From Zoogloea sp041908905 (GTDB lineage Bacteria; Pseudomonadota; Gammaproteobacteria; Burkholderiales; Rhodocyclaceae): DNA of 64,000 nt. Below are positions 1 to 10,775 of this stretch, in pieces. The notes below the pieces were generated by a model. The model worked only from the letters and a program-made list of their open reading frames with translations. It made no database searches and was not told where the DNA came from. The stretch lies in the NCBI RefSeq assembly GCF_041908905.1, contig NZ_JAYREK010000020.1:1-64000 (forward strand), read 5' to 3'. Numbering within the stretch: position 1 is the first letter of the stretch; each line of letters opens with the position of its first letter. A program made the translations under genes and the position numbers.

Positions 1-1
1 G

Positions 2-604
2 CAGAACGGCACCGTCGACATCGAGTGCGGCTCCACCACCCACAACAAGGAGCGCGCCCAGCAGGTCGCCTTCTCGAACACCCTCTTCATCATCGGCACC
101 CGCCTGATGACGAAGAAGGATTCCGGCATCCAGGACTTCCCCGACCTCGCCGGCAAGAACGTGGTCACCACCGCCGGCACCACCTCCGAGCGCCTCATCC
201 GCAAGATGAACGACGACAGGAAGCTCGGCATGAAGATCATCTCCGCCAAGGACCACGGCGAATCCTTCCTGACCCTCGAGACCGGCCGCGCCGTGGCCTT
301 CATGATGGACGACGCCCTGCTCTACGGCGAGATGGCCAAGGCCAAGCGCCCCGGCGACTGGACCGTGGTCGGCACGCCCCAGAGCTTCGAGGCCTACGGC
401 TGCATGATGCGCAAGGACGACCCGGGCTTCAAGAAAGTGGTCGACGCCGCCCTGGCCAGGGCCATGACCTCCGGCGAGGCCGAGGCGATCTACCGGAAGT
501 GGTTCACCCAGCCCATCCCGCCCAAGGGCCTGAACCTCAACTTCCCGCTCTCCGAGGCCATGCAGAAGCTCTACAAGGCGCCCAACGACAAGGCCTTCGA
601 ATGA
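2..604 (+). CDS. gltI: Glutamate/aspartate ABC transporter substrate-binding protein, 3' part (copy 1)
   Basis: This is the C-terminal 200 residues of a periplasmic solute-binding protein that captures glutamate or aspartate and delivers it to GltJK. The start lies left of the window; the complete copy at 35973-36872 has 299 residues including a signal peptide. The visible part is the bacterial extracellular solute-binding family 3 fold, running from QNGTVDIECGSTTHN to the NFPLSEAMQKLYKAPND tail typical of GltI. It is identical to copy 2. A strong hairpin follows before gltJ. Confidence 0.95.
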   Translation, partial: QNGTVDIECGSTTHNKERAQQVAFSNTLFIIGTRLMTKKDSGIQDFPDLAGKNVVTTAGTTSERLIRKMNDDRKLGMKIISAKDHGESFLTLETGRAVAFMMDDALLYGEMAKAKRPGDWTVVGTPQSFEAYGCMMRKDDPGFKKVVDAALARAMTSGEAEAIYRKWFTQPIPPKGLNLNFPLSEAMQKLYKAPNDKAFE

Positions 605-610
605 CGGCCG

Positions 611-643
611 GCGGGGCGCGGGAGACGGCTCCCGGCGCCCCGC
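611..643 (+). promoter_or_regulatory. Intercistronic stem-loop between gltI and gltJ (copy 1)
   Basis: Arms at 611-624 and 629-643 pair with a single bulge around an ACGG tetraloop. No T tract follows, so it is unlikely to stop all transcription. Such hairpins after a binding-protein gene often protect the upstream mRNA and raise binding-protein levels over the membrane subunits; that role is inferred here. Confidence 0.6.
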
Positions 644-700
644 CCGGGGGCCCTCACGCCCCGCTCGTCGCCCACCCACTCCCCACTTTCCACCAACGCC

Positions 701-1441
701 ATGAGCTACCAATGGAACTGGGGCATCTTCCTCGCCCCCGCCGCCTCCGGCGACAGCACCTACCTGGGCTGGATGCTCTCCGGCCTGCAGGTGACCGTCG
801 CCCTGTCCCTGTCGGCCTGGGTCGTCGCCCTCGCCCTCGGCAGCCTGATGGGCGTGCTGCGTACCGTGCCCAACCGCGGGCTCTCGGGGCTCGCCGCCAC
901 CTACGTCGAGGTCTTCCGCAACATCCCCCTGCTGGTGCAGCTCTTCATCTGGTACTTCGTGCTCCCCGAGCTGCTCCCCTTCGGCCTGGGCGACGCCTTC
1001 AAGCAGGACCTCGACCCCCTCACCCAGCAGTTCCTCTCGGCGATGCTGTGCCTCGCCTTCTTCACCAGCGCCCGCGTCTGCGAGCAGGTCCGCGCCGGCA
1101 TCAACGCCCTGCCCCGCGGCCAGAAGAACGCCGGGCTGGCCCTGGGCTTCACCCTGCCCCAGACCTACCGCCACGTGCTCCTGCCGATGGCCTTCCGCCT
1201 GGTGGTGCCGCCGCTCACCTCCGAGTTCCTCAACATCTTCAAGAACTCCGCCGTGTGCTCGACCATCGGCCTGCTGGAGCTCGCCGCCCAGGGCCGCCAG
1301 CTCGTCGACTACACCGCCCAGCCGTATGAGTCCTTCATCGCGGTCACGGTGCTCTACCTGCTGATCAATGTGGTGGTGATGACCCTGATGCGCGTGGTCG
1401 AGAACAAGACCCGCGTGCCGGGCTACCTGGGAGGGAAGTGA
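701..1441 (+). CDS. gltJ: Glutamate/aspartate ABC transporter permease GltJ (copy 1)
   Basis: This is one of the two inner-membrane permease subunits for acidic amino acid import. The 246-residue protein has hydrophobic segments near residues 25-50, 65-90, 110-125 and 210-235. The EAA-type cytoplasmic loop that contacts the ATPase lies around residues 140-165 (LGFTLPQTYRHVLLPMAFR). The length is normal for GltJ. The start ATG lacks a clear Shine-Dalgarno sequence and lies 96 bases after gltI, behind the hairpin. gltK follows one base after the stop. It is identical to copy 2. Confidence 0.95.
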   Translation: MSYQWNWGIFLAPAASGDSTYLGWMLSGLQVTVALSLSAWVVALALGSLMGVLRTVPNRGLSGLAATYVEVFRNIPLLVQLFIWYFVLPELLPFGLGDAFKQDLDPLTQQFLSAMLCLAFFTSARVCEQVRAGINALPRGQKNAGLALGFTLPQTYRHVLLPMAFRLVVPPLTSEFLNIFKNSAVCSTIGLLELAAQGRQLVDYTAQPYESFIAVTVLYLLINVVVMTLMRVVENKTRVPGYLGGK

Positions 1442-1442
1442 G

Positions 1443-2132
1443 ATGTATGAATTCGACTGGTCGTCCATCCCCGGGGCGCTGCCCTTCCTGTGGGAGGGCA
1501 TGAAGGTGTCGCTGGAGATCACGCTCACCGCGGTGCTCTTCGGCATCGTGTGGGGCACGGCGCTGGCGATGATGCGCCTCTCGGCGGTCAAGCCGCTGGC
1601 CTTCCTGGCCGCCAGCTATGTGAACCTGTTCCGGGCGATCCCGCTGGTGATGGTGCTGCTGTGGTTCTTCCTGATCGTGCCCCAGTTGCTCAAGGGCTTC
1701 TTCAACCTGGACCCGAACACCGACGTGCGCCTCGCCTCGGCGATGGTGGGCTTCGCGCTGTTCGAGTCGGCCTATTACTCCGAGATCATCCGCGCCGGCA
1801 TCCAGAGCGTCCCCAAGGGCCAGGTGGCCGCCGCCTCGGCCCTCGGCATGACCTACGCCCAGGCGATGCGCCTGGTGGTGCTGCCCCAGGCCTTCCGCAA
1901 CATGGTCCCCCTGCTGCTCACTCAGGCCATCGTGCTGTTCCAGGACACCTCCCTGGTCTATGTGTCGGCCCTGGCCGACTTCTTCGGCGCCGCCTACAAG
2001 GTGGGCGACCGCGATGGCCGGCTCGTCGAGCTGCTGCTCTTTGCCGGTGCCGTCTATTTCGCCGTCTGCTTCGCGGCCTCCCAGCTGGTGCGCCGCTACC
2101 AGCAGAAACTCAACGCCCACGTGGCACATTGA
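1443..2132 (+). CDS. gltK: Glutamate/aspartate ABC transporter permease GltK (copy 1)
   Basis: This is the second membrane permease subunit of the acidic amino acid importer, 229 residues, of the His/Glu/Gln/Arg/opine permease family. Several membrane helices are visible, and the ATPase-contact loop is ALGMTYAQAMRLVVLPQAFR near residues 138-157. A GGAGGG ribosome binding site in the end of gltJ precedes the ATG, so the pair is probably translationally coupled. The sequence is identical to copy 2. Confidence 0.95.
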   Translation: MYEFDWSSIPGALPFLWEGMKVSLEITLTAVLFGIVWGTALAMMRLSAVKPLAFLAASYVNLFRAIPLVMVLLWFFLIVPQLLKGFFNLDPNTDVRLASAMVGFALFESAYYSEIIRAGIQSVPKGQVAAASALGMTYAQAMRLVVLPQAFRNMVPLLLTQAIVLFQDTSLVYVSALADFFGAAYKVGDRDGRLVELLLFAGAVYFAVCFAASQLVRRYQQKLNAHVAH

Positions 2133-2146
2133 TTGCGGGCTCACCC

Positions 2147-2875
2147 ATGATTTCGATCCAGAACGTCTCCAAGTTCTACGGCAGTTTCCAGGTGCTCACC
2201 GACTGCAGCACCGAAGTGCGGAAAGGCGAGGTCATCGTGGTCTGCGGCCCGTCGGGCAGCGGCAAGTCCACGCTGATCAAGTGCGTCAATGGCCTCGAGC
2301 CCTTCCAGGCCGGCACCATCACCGTCGACGGTATCCCGGTGGGCGACCCGAAGACCAACCTGCCCAAGCTGCGCAGCCGGGTCGGCATGGTGTTCCAGCA
2401 CTTCGAGCTGTTTCCCCACATGAGCATCACCGACAACCTCACCATCGCCCAGATCAAGGTGCTCGGCCGCAGCCGCGAGCAGGCGGTGGACAAGGGCCTC
2501 AAGCTGCTCGACCGGGTCGGCCTGAAGGCCCACGCCGACAAGTTCCCCGGCCAGCTCTCCGGCGGCCAGCAGCAGCGGGTGGCGATCGCCCGTGCGCTGG
2601 CGATGGACCCGATCTGCATGCTCTTCGACGAGCCCACCTCGGCCCTCGACCCGGAGATGATCAACGAGGTGCTCGACGTGATGGTCGAGCTGGCCCAGGA
2701 GGGCATGACCATGATGTGCGTCACCCACGAGATGGGCTTCGCCAGGAAGGTGGCCAACCGGGTGATCTTCATGGACCGCGGCCAGATCGTCGAGGACGAC
2801 AGCAAGGACGCCTTCTTCGGCGCGCCGCGCTCCGAGCGCGCCCGCCAGTTCCTGGCCAAGATCCTGCAGCACTGA
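2147..2875 (+). CDS. gltL: Glutamate/aspartate ABC transporter ATP-binding protein GltL (copy 1)
   Basis: This 242-residue ATPase powers the GltJK importer. Walker A is GPSGSGKST at residues 34-42, the signature is LSGGQQQR, and Walker B is MLFDEPTSALDPE followed by the H-loop THEMGF. The ATG at 2147 was chosen because the ATPase homology begins there; an in-frame extension upstream is only the gltK region read in another frame. The first 130 residues match copy 2 exactly. After that come D-to-G, Q-to-R, R-to-K and C-terminal AKILQH versus ARILSH changes. gdhA follows. Confidence 0.95.
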   Translation: MISIQNVSKFYGSFQVLTDCSTEVRKGEVIVVCGPSGSGKSTLIKCVNGLEPFQAGTITVDGIPVGDPKTNLPKLRSRVGMVFQHFELFPHMSITDNLTIAQIKVLGRSREQAVDKGLKLLDRVGLKAHADKFPGQLSGGQQQRVAIARALAMDPICMLFDEPTSALDPEMINEVLDVMVELAQEGMTMMCVTHEMGFARKVANRVIFMDRGQIVEDDSKDAFFGAPRSERARQFLAKILQH

Positions 2876-2918
2876 CGCCGCGCAGCCCCACAAAAAAATA
2901 CAACGGAGACACCACCCC

Positions 2919-4202
<1,284 letters not shown>

Positions 4203-4233
4203 CGCCCCATCCCAGCGCCTGCGCCGGAGCCCC

Positions 4234-6116
4234 ATGAGCGCCCAGCCCCCCGAACCGCCGGTTCCCCCCTCCCGCGCGCTGTCGACGCGGCCCCTGAGCG
4301 TGCTGGCGCTGCTGCTGGTGATCGGGCTGATCGGCTTCGGCGGCTACCGGGCCAGCGAGTACCAGGGCATGCAGACCCTGCGCACCGACGCCGGCCACCG
4401 CCTCGATCTCTTCGGCGCGGCGGTGGACGGCATCGTCAACCGCTACGCCCACATCCCGGCCACCATCCAGCTCAACGAAGAGGTGCTGGCACTGCTGCGC
4501 AAGCCCCGCCCGTCGGGCAGCGTGGCGGCAGCCAACCGCTTTCTCGAGCGGCTCAACGGCCACATCGGCAGCCTGGCCATCTTCGTGATGGACGAGCGGG
4601 GGATCGTGCTGGCCTCCAGCAACTGGAAGCAGCCGGACAGCTTCGTCGGCGAGGACCTCTCCTTCCGCAGCTACTACCTCACCGGCCTGTCGGGCCAGGT
4701 AGGGCGGCACTTCGCCATCGGCATCACCCAGGGCGAGCCCGGCTACTACGTGTCCCACCCGATCCGCGACGGCGAGCGGGTGGTCGGCGTGGCGGCCATC
4801 AAGATCGGCCTGGCCGGCATCGACCAGGCCTGGGACCTGCTCGGCGCACCGGCCCTGATCGCCGACGAGAACGGCGTGGTGATCCTCTCGTCGGTGCCCG
4901 ACTGGCGCTATACCGCGCTGGGCCCGCTGTCCAGCGACAGCCGGGTCGAGGCGGCCGTGTCGCGGCTCTACAACAACCGCCCGATCGGCAACTTCCCGGT
5001 CGCCATCGACGCCGCCCTCGGCCCCGCGGGGCAGGAGATCCACAGCGGCGGCCGCCTCGGCATCGCCCCGGGACGGGCGCTCGGCAGCACCTACCTCGTC
5101 CATGGCCGCCAGCTCAGCAGCACCGGCTGGCGCCTGCTGATCTTCTCGGACCTGCAGCCGATGCGCGCCCAGGCCGCTGGCCACGGCGCCCTCGCCGCGG
5201 TGGCCACCGGCTGCGTGCTGCTGCTCCTGCTGGTGGTCGCCCAACGCCGCCGCATCCTGCGCCAGAAGCTCGAGGCCAAGGCGCTCCTCGAACAGGCCAA
5301 CGCCCAGCTGGAGAGCAAGGTCGCCCGGCGCACCCGCGCCCTCACCGACACCAACGCCCGCCTGCGCAAGGAGGTGGCCGAACGCCAGCAGGCCGAGCAG
5401 ACCCTGCGCGCCGCCCAGGACGAGCTGGTGCAGGCCGCCAAGCTGGCGGTGCTGGGGCAGCTGGCGGCGGGCATCACCCACGAGCTGGCCCAGCCGCTGG
5501 GGGCGATGCGCACCCTGTCGGGCAACGCCGTCGAGTTCATGAAGCGCGGCAACCTTGCCACCGTCGAGCAGAACCTCGGCATCATCGCCCGGCTGGCCGA
5601 CCAGATGGGCCGCATCATCACCCCGCTGAAGACTTTCGCCCGCAAGTCGCCGGCCATCCCCGCGGCCACCGACGTGGCCCACGCGGTGGGCGCCGCGCTG
5701 TTCCTGCTCGACCAGCGCCTCGCCAGGGCCGGCATCACGGTCATCAACCACTGCGAGCCCGGCCGGGCGGTGGCGTGGTGCGACCAGAACCGGCTTGAGC
5801 AGGTACTGATCAACCTCATCCGCAACGCCGGCGACGCGATGGCCGACAGCCCCCGCAAGACGCTCACCCTAGCCGCCGCCCCGGCGGACGATGGCGTCGT
5901 GCTGCGCATCAGCGACACCGGCTGCGGCCTGCCGGAAGGCGGCGCCCTGTTCGAACCCTTCTTCACCACCAAGCCGCCCGGCGAGGGGCTGGGCCTCGGC
6001 CTCGCCATCTCGCGGGACATCGTGCGCGAGTTCGGCGGCGACCTGCGCGCCGAACACTGCCCGGAAGGCGGCGCGTGCTTCAGCGTGCACCTGCCCGCCG
6101 CCCCCAAGGAACAGCC

Positions 6117-6120
<4 letters not shown>
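4234..6120 (+). CDS. Sensor histidine kinase, DctB/AauS-like
   Basis: This is a membrane sensor kinase of the DctB type, 628 residues. A first membrane helix lies at about residues 17-36. A periplasmic double-Cache-like sensing region follows to about residue 310, then a second helix near 313-334 and a coiled coil (EQANAQLESKVARRTRAL). The phospho-acceptor histidine is in AAGITHELAQPLGAM, about residue 415. N and G boxes follow (NLIRNAGDA, DTGCGLPEGG, GLGLGLAISRDI). It overlaps its regulator gene by four bases. Next to gltIJKL-gdhA the likely signal is acidic amino acids, as for AauS of Pseudomonas, rather than C4-dicarboxylates; this is inferred from context. Confidence 0.9.
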
Positions 6121-7449
<1,329 letters not shown>

Positions 7450-7451
<2 letters not shown>

Positions 7452-7792
7452 GCGCCCCCAGGGCCGGGCTCCGCCCAGCCCACCCCCCGAGGGGGTTCAA
7501 GGAAACTTGGGGCGGCCCGGCGTTTCCTTGAGAGCGCCCCCAGGGCCAGGCTCCGCCCAGCCCACCCCCCGAGGGGGTTCAAGGAAACTTGGGGCGGCCC
7601 GGCGTTTCCTTGAGAGCGCCCCCAGGGCCGGGCTCCGCCCAGCCCGCCCCCCGAGGAGGTTCAAGGAAACTTGGGGCGGCCCGGCGTTTCCTTGAGAGCG
7701 CCCCAGGGCCAGGCTCCGCCCAGCCCGCCCCCCGAGGGGGTTCAAGGAAACTTGGGGCGGCCCGGCGTTTCCTTGAGAGCGCCCCCAGGGCT
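7450..7792. repeat. Four tandem 82-bp units with hairpins, plus a partial fifth
   Basis: Units start at 7450, 7532, 7614, 7696 and 7777 (the last only 16 bases). The fourth unit is 81 bases; the others are 82, differing by a few substitutions. Each unit holds three inverted repeats: GGGCT...AGCCC, a C-run/G-run palindrome around CCCCCGAGGGGG, and AAGGAAAC...GTTTCCTT. The array begins in the stop codon region of the response regulator and ends at the stop of convergent rsmI, so it fills the whole gap. It may act as a bidirectional terminator or RNA-stabilising block. Confidence 0.95.
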
Positions 7793-8679
7793 CAGCCTTC
7801 GCGGAGTTCCAGCGCCCGCTCGTAGAGCGCGTTCTTTGGCGCCCCGGTGATCGCCGCCGCCAGCTTGGCGGCCTGCTTGACCGGCAGCTCGGCGAGCAGC
7901 AGCGCGAGCACCCGCTCGGCCTCCGGGGGCAGGCCCTCGGCGGGCGGCGCAGCCGACACCAGCAGCACGAACTCGCCCCGCGAGCGATTGGGGTCGGCGG
8001 CCAGCCAGGCCGGCGCCTCGGCCAGCGGCATGCGCACGATCTGCTCGAACATCTTGGTCAGCTCCCGCGCGACGACGATCTGCCGGCCGGGCTCCAGCGT
8101 CGCGGCGATGTCGTCGAGGCACTCGGCGATGCGGTGCGGCGCCTCGTAGAACACCAGGGTGCCGGGCACCCCGCGCAGCGCGTCGAGCTGGGCCTTGCGG
8201 GCCGCCGACTTGGTGGGCAGGAAGCCGTGGAAATGAAAATGCCCGTCGGCGAGGCCCGAGGCCGACAAGGCCGCGATCGCCGCGCAGGCGCCGGGCACCG
8301 GCACCACCGGGAAGCCGGCGTCCTGGATCCGCGCCACCGCGCGGGCGCCCGGGTCGGAGACGGCCGGCGTGCCGGCGTCGGTGATCAGCGCCACGTGGCG
8401 GCCCTCCTCCAGCATCCGGATCACCTGGCCGGCGGCGGCCTGCTCGTTGTGCTCGTGCAGGGCCACCAGCCGGGTGTTGATGCCGAAGGCGTCGAGCAGC
8501 TTCTGGCTGTGCCGGGTGTCCTCGGCGGCCACCGCGTCCACGGCCTTCAGCACCGCCAGCGCCCGCAGGCTCATGTCATTAAGATTCCCCAGCGGCGTGG
8601 CAACGACATACAATGACGGCGTTCTGGAGAGCGGCGAGGCGGCAGATGCATCGGAGGGTGCTGGAAGCATGGCAGGCAT
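7792..8679 (-). CDS. rsmI: 16S rRNA (cytidine1402-2'-O)-methyltransferase RsmI
   Basis: RsmI uses S-adenosylmethionine to 2'-O-methylate C1402 in the decoding centre of 16S rRNA. The protein is a tetrapyrrole-methylase fold with LYVVATPLGNLNDMSLRAL near residues 23-41, AEDTRHS and the SAM-binding loop ITDAGTPAVSDPG. The 295-residue frame is near the usual length. The first 20 residues are poorly conserved in character, so the start could be the ATG at 8670. It diverges from yraN, overlapping it head to head, as in the conserved yraL-yraN-diaA-yraP neighbourhood. Confidence 0.93.
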   Translation of the reverse strand: MPAMLPAPSDASAASPLSRTPSLYVVATPLGNLNDMSLRALAVLKAVDAVAAEDTRHSQKLLDAFGINTRLVALHEHNEQAAAGQVIRMLEEGRHVALITDAGTPAVSDPGARAVARIQDAGFPVVPVPGACAAIAALSASGLADGHFHFHGFLPTKSAARKAQLDALRGVPGTLVFYEAPHRIAECLDDIAATLEPGRQIVVARELTKMFEQIVRMPLAEAPAWLAADPNRSRGEFVLLVSAAPPAEGLPPEAERVLALLLAELPVKQAAKLAAAITGAPKNALYERALELREG

Positions 8680-9095
8680 GGCGAGGAAAAGCGGCGGAGC
8701 CCGATTGTGGGCGCGACGCCCCCCCGACGCAAGCCGCCCACCTCGTCCGGGGCCAGGCCGCCGAAGCCCTCGCGGCCGCCTACCTGCAGGCCCACGGGCT
8801 GGGCATCCTGGCCCGCAACGTGCGCTTCCGCGGCGGCGAGGTGGACCTCATCGCCCTCGACGGCGACGGCATCGTCTTCGTCGAGGTACGCCTGCGCCGG
8901 GACGGCCGCTTCGGCGGAGCCGCGGCGAGCATCACCCCGGCCAAGCAGCGGCGCGTCGTGCAGGCCGCCCAGCTGTGGCTCGGCGGCGCCGGCCGGCCCC
9001 ACGCCAGCCGGCCGTGCCGCTTCGACGCGGTGCTCCTCGACCGCCTCGACCCGGCCCGCATCGACTGGATACGGGGCGCCTTCGATGCCGGCTAG
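8613..9095 (+). CDS. yraN: YraN family (UPF0102) endonuclease-like protein
   Basis: This is a small restriction-endonuclease-fold protein of unknown role that commonly lies beside rsmI. Conserved features are the GxxAEALAAAYLQAHG opening, RGGEVDLIALDGD (metal-site Asp) and VFVEVRLR with the E-x-K/R-like catalytic strand. The 160-residue frame is longer than the family's usual 120 because of about 35 extra N-terminal residues; the ATG at 8646 would shorten it and avoid part of the overlap with rsmI. The start is therefore uncertain. The next gene begins inside its 3' end. Confidence 0.85.
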   Translation: MTAFWRAARRQMHRRVLEAWQAWRGKAAEPDCGRDAPPTQAAHLVRGQAAEALAAAYLQAHGLGILARNVRFRGGEVDLIALDGDGIVFVEVRLRRDGRFGGAAASITPAKQRRVVQAAQLWLGGAGRPHASRPCRFDAVLLDRLDPARIDWIRGAFDAG

Positions 9096-9471
9096 CCGCC
9101 CGCTGGCCCGCCTCGCGGCCATCGCCGCCCCGCTGCTGCTGGCCACGCCCGCCGCCGGCCAGCAGATGCACGTGCTGGTGCACAGCGCGCCCCTGGCGGG
9201 CTTCCAGTATTACGCCGGCAAGATCCTGTGGGACGAGATGCGCGAGGGCGACCGCCTGGCCCTGGTCCGCGAGCGCGACAACCCCCACGACCCCTTCGCG
9301 GTCCGCATCGACTGGCGCGGCACCAAGCTCGGCTACCTGCCCCGCAGCGACAACCGCGCGGTGGCCGCCGAGATCGACAAGGGCACCCCCATCGGGGCCC
9401 GCATCGGCCGGCTCAGCCGCGACCCGAACCCCTGGAAGCGCCTGCGGGTCGACGTCTATGTGGGTTTGTAA
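9085..9471 (+). CDS. Exported HIRAN-domain protein
   Basis: The 128-residue product begins with a probable signal peptide (residues 1-25, ending PAAGQQ). A single HIRAN domain follows: VHSAPLAGFQYYAG, then LVRERDNPHDPFAVRIDW, LGYLPRSDNRAVAAEID and a basic end. HIRAN domains bind nucleic acid ends in helicases such as HLTF, but stand-alone exported bacterial versions have no established role. The ATG at 9085 overlaps the yraN stop by 11 bases, so the two are probably co-translated. The codons before it in this frame belong to yraN read in another phase. Confidence 0.85.
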   Translation: MPASRPLARLAAIAAPLLLATPAAGQQMHVLVHSAPLAGFQYYAGKILWDEMREGDRLALVRERDNPHDPFAVRIDWRGTKLGYLPRSDNRAVAAEIDKGTPIGARIGRLSRDPNPWKRLRVDVYVGL

Positions 9472-9543
9472 GCGCGTTTCAGGCCGCCGGCGCAGGCTCC
9501 GGCGGCGATGCTAGAATCCGCGACACCTTTTCCGGAGCCTTAG

Positions 9544-10137
9544 ATGGATCTTGTCGCCCGCATCGCCCAGCAGTTCACCGACAGCGCCCAGACCAAGCTG
9601 GCCGCCCTGGAATTCATGGCCGACCCGATCGCCGCCGCCATCGAGGCGATGACCCACAGCCTGATGGCCAACGGCAAGATCCTCGCCTGCGGCAACGGCG
9701 GCTCCGCGGCCGACGCCCAGCACTTCGCCGCCGAGCTGCTCAACCGCTTCGAGCTCGAGCGCCCGCCGCTGGCCGCCCTCGCCCTCACCACCGACAGCTC
9801 GACCCTCACCTCGATCGCCAACGACTACGACTTCTCCCAGGTCTTCGCCAAGCAGGTGCGCGCCCTCGGCCAGCCCGGCGACGTGCTGCTGGCGATCTCC
9901 ACCAGCGGCAACTCGCCCAACGTGATCGAGGCCGTCCACGCCGCCCACGAGCGGGAGATGCGCGTGGTCGCCCTCACCGGCAAGGGCGGCGGCGAGATTT
10001 CCGCCCTGCTCGGCCCGGACGACGTTAACCTGTGCGTGCCGGCCGACCGCACCGCGCGCATCCAGGAAGTCCATCTCCTCACCCTGCACTGCCTGTGCGA
10101 CGGCATCGACTGCCTCCTGCTTGGAGTTGAAGAATGA
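9544..10137 (+). CDS. diaA: SIS-domain protein DiaA (or phosphoheptose isomerase GmhA)
   Basis: This is a 197-residue SIS-domain protein. It carries GKILACGNGGSAADAQHFAAEL near residues 41-62 and the second phosphosugar-site strand LLAISTSGNSPNVIEA. Family members are either sedoheptulose-7-phosphate isomerases for heptose synthesis or DiaA, which binds DnaA to time replication initiation. The order rsmI, yraN, this gene, BON lipoprotein matches the E. coli diaA locus, so DiaA is preferred. The catalytic Glu and His of GmhA seem present (AAELLNRF, EVHLLTLH), so isomerase activity is not excluded. It overlaps dolP by four bases. Confidence 0.85.
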   Translation: MDLVARIAQQFTDSAQTKLAALEFMADPIAAAIEAMTHSLMANGKILACGNGGSAADAQHFAAELLNRFELERPPLAALALTTDSSTLTSIANDYDFSQVFAKQVRALGQPGDVLLAISTSGNSPNVIEAVHAAHEREMRVVALTGKGGGEISALLGPDDVNLCVPADRTARIQEVHLLTLHCLCDGIDCLLLGVEE

Positions 10138-10757
10138 CCCCCATCCGCAAGACCCTCGGCCTCGCCGGCCTCGCCCTCGCCACCCTGGTCAGCGTGCAAG
10201 GCTGCATCCCCGTGATCGTCGGCGGCACCGGCATGGCCGTCGCGATGGTCTCCGACCGGCGCAGCTCGGGCACCTACGTCGAAGACGAAGGCATCGAATG
10301 GAAGGCCAACAAGTGGGTCGCCGACCGCCTCGGCGACAAGGTGCACCTCAACGCCACCGCCTTCAACCGCAAGCTGCTGCTCACCGGCGAGGCCTTCAAC
10401 GAAGAGAGCCGTGAAGAGGCCGGCCGCATCGCCGCCACCGTCGAGACGGTGCGGGAGGTGGTCAACGAGCTGCGCGTGGCCCCCACCAGTTCCCTGAGCG
10501 CCCGCGCCAACGACAGCTACATCAGCTCCAAGGTGAAGGCCCGCTTCGTCGACCAGAAGGATTTCCACATCCAGCAGGTCAAGGTCGTCACCGAGGCAGG
10601 CACCACCTACCTGATGGGCCTCGTCACCGAGCGCGAAGGCACCGCCGCCACCGAGATCGCCCGCACCACCAAGGGTGTCCAGAAGGTCGTGCGGGTGTTT
10701 GAATACATCAGCGAAGAAGAAGCCCGCCGTCTCGACGGCGCCGCCACCCCCAAATAA
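10134..10757 (+). CDS. dolP: Outer-membrane BON-domain lipoprotein DolP (YraP)
   Basis: DolP is an outer-membrane lipoprotein with two BON domains that supports envelope integrity and BAM function in E. coli. Here the N terminus is a lipoprotein signal with the lipobox VQGC at about residue 23. The first BON domain covers about residues 60-120 (ANKWVADRLGDKVHLNATA) and the second about 125-190 (RANDSYISSKVKARFVD, VTEREGTAATEIAR). The length, 207, is close to the family's 191. It starts inside the diaA stop. Confidence 0.92.
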   Translation: MTPIRKTLGLAGLALATLVSVQGCIPVIVGGTGMAVAMVSDRRSSGTYVEDEGIEWKANKWVADRLGDKVHLNATAFNRKLLLTGEAFNEESREEAGRIAATVETVREVVNELRVAPTSSLSARANDSYISSKVKARFVDQKDFHIQQVKVVTEAGTTYLMGLVTEREGTAATEIARTTKGVQKVVRVFEYISEEEARRLDGAATPK

Positions 10758-10775
10758 GCCCCCGGAGAACACACC

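Larger units (their letters stand above)
1..2875 (+). repeat. Long direct repeat, copy 1 (gltIJKL)
   Basis: This stretch recurs at 36269-39143 in the same orientation, at a constant offset of 36268. No difference was seen from base 1 to about 2537, including the gltI-gltJ intergenic hairpin. Substitutions begin at 2538 and become dense towards the gltL stop; beyond 2875 the copies are unrelated. The copy is cut by the window start, so its true left end is unknown. Confidence 0.95.
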
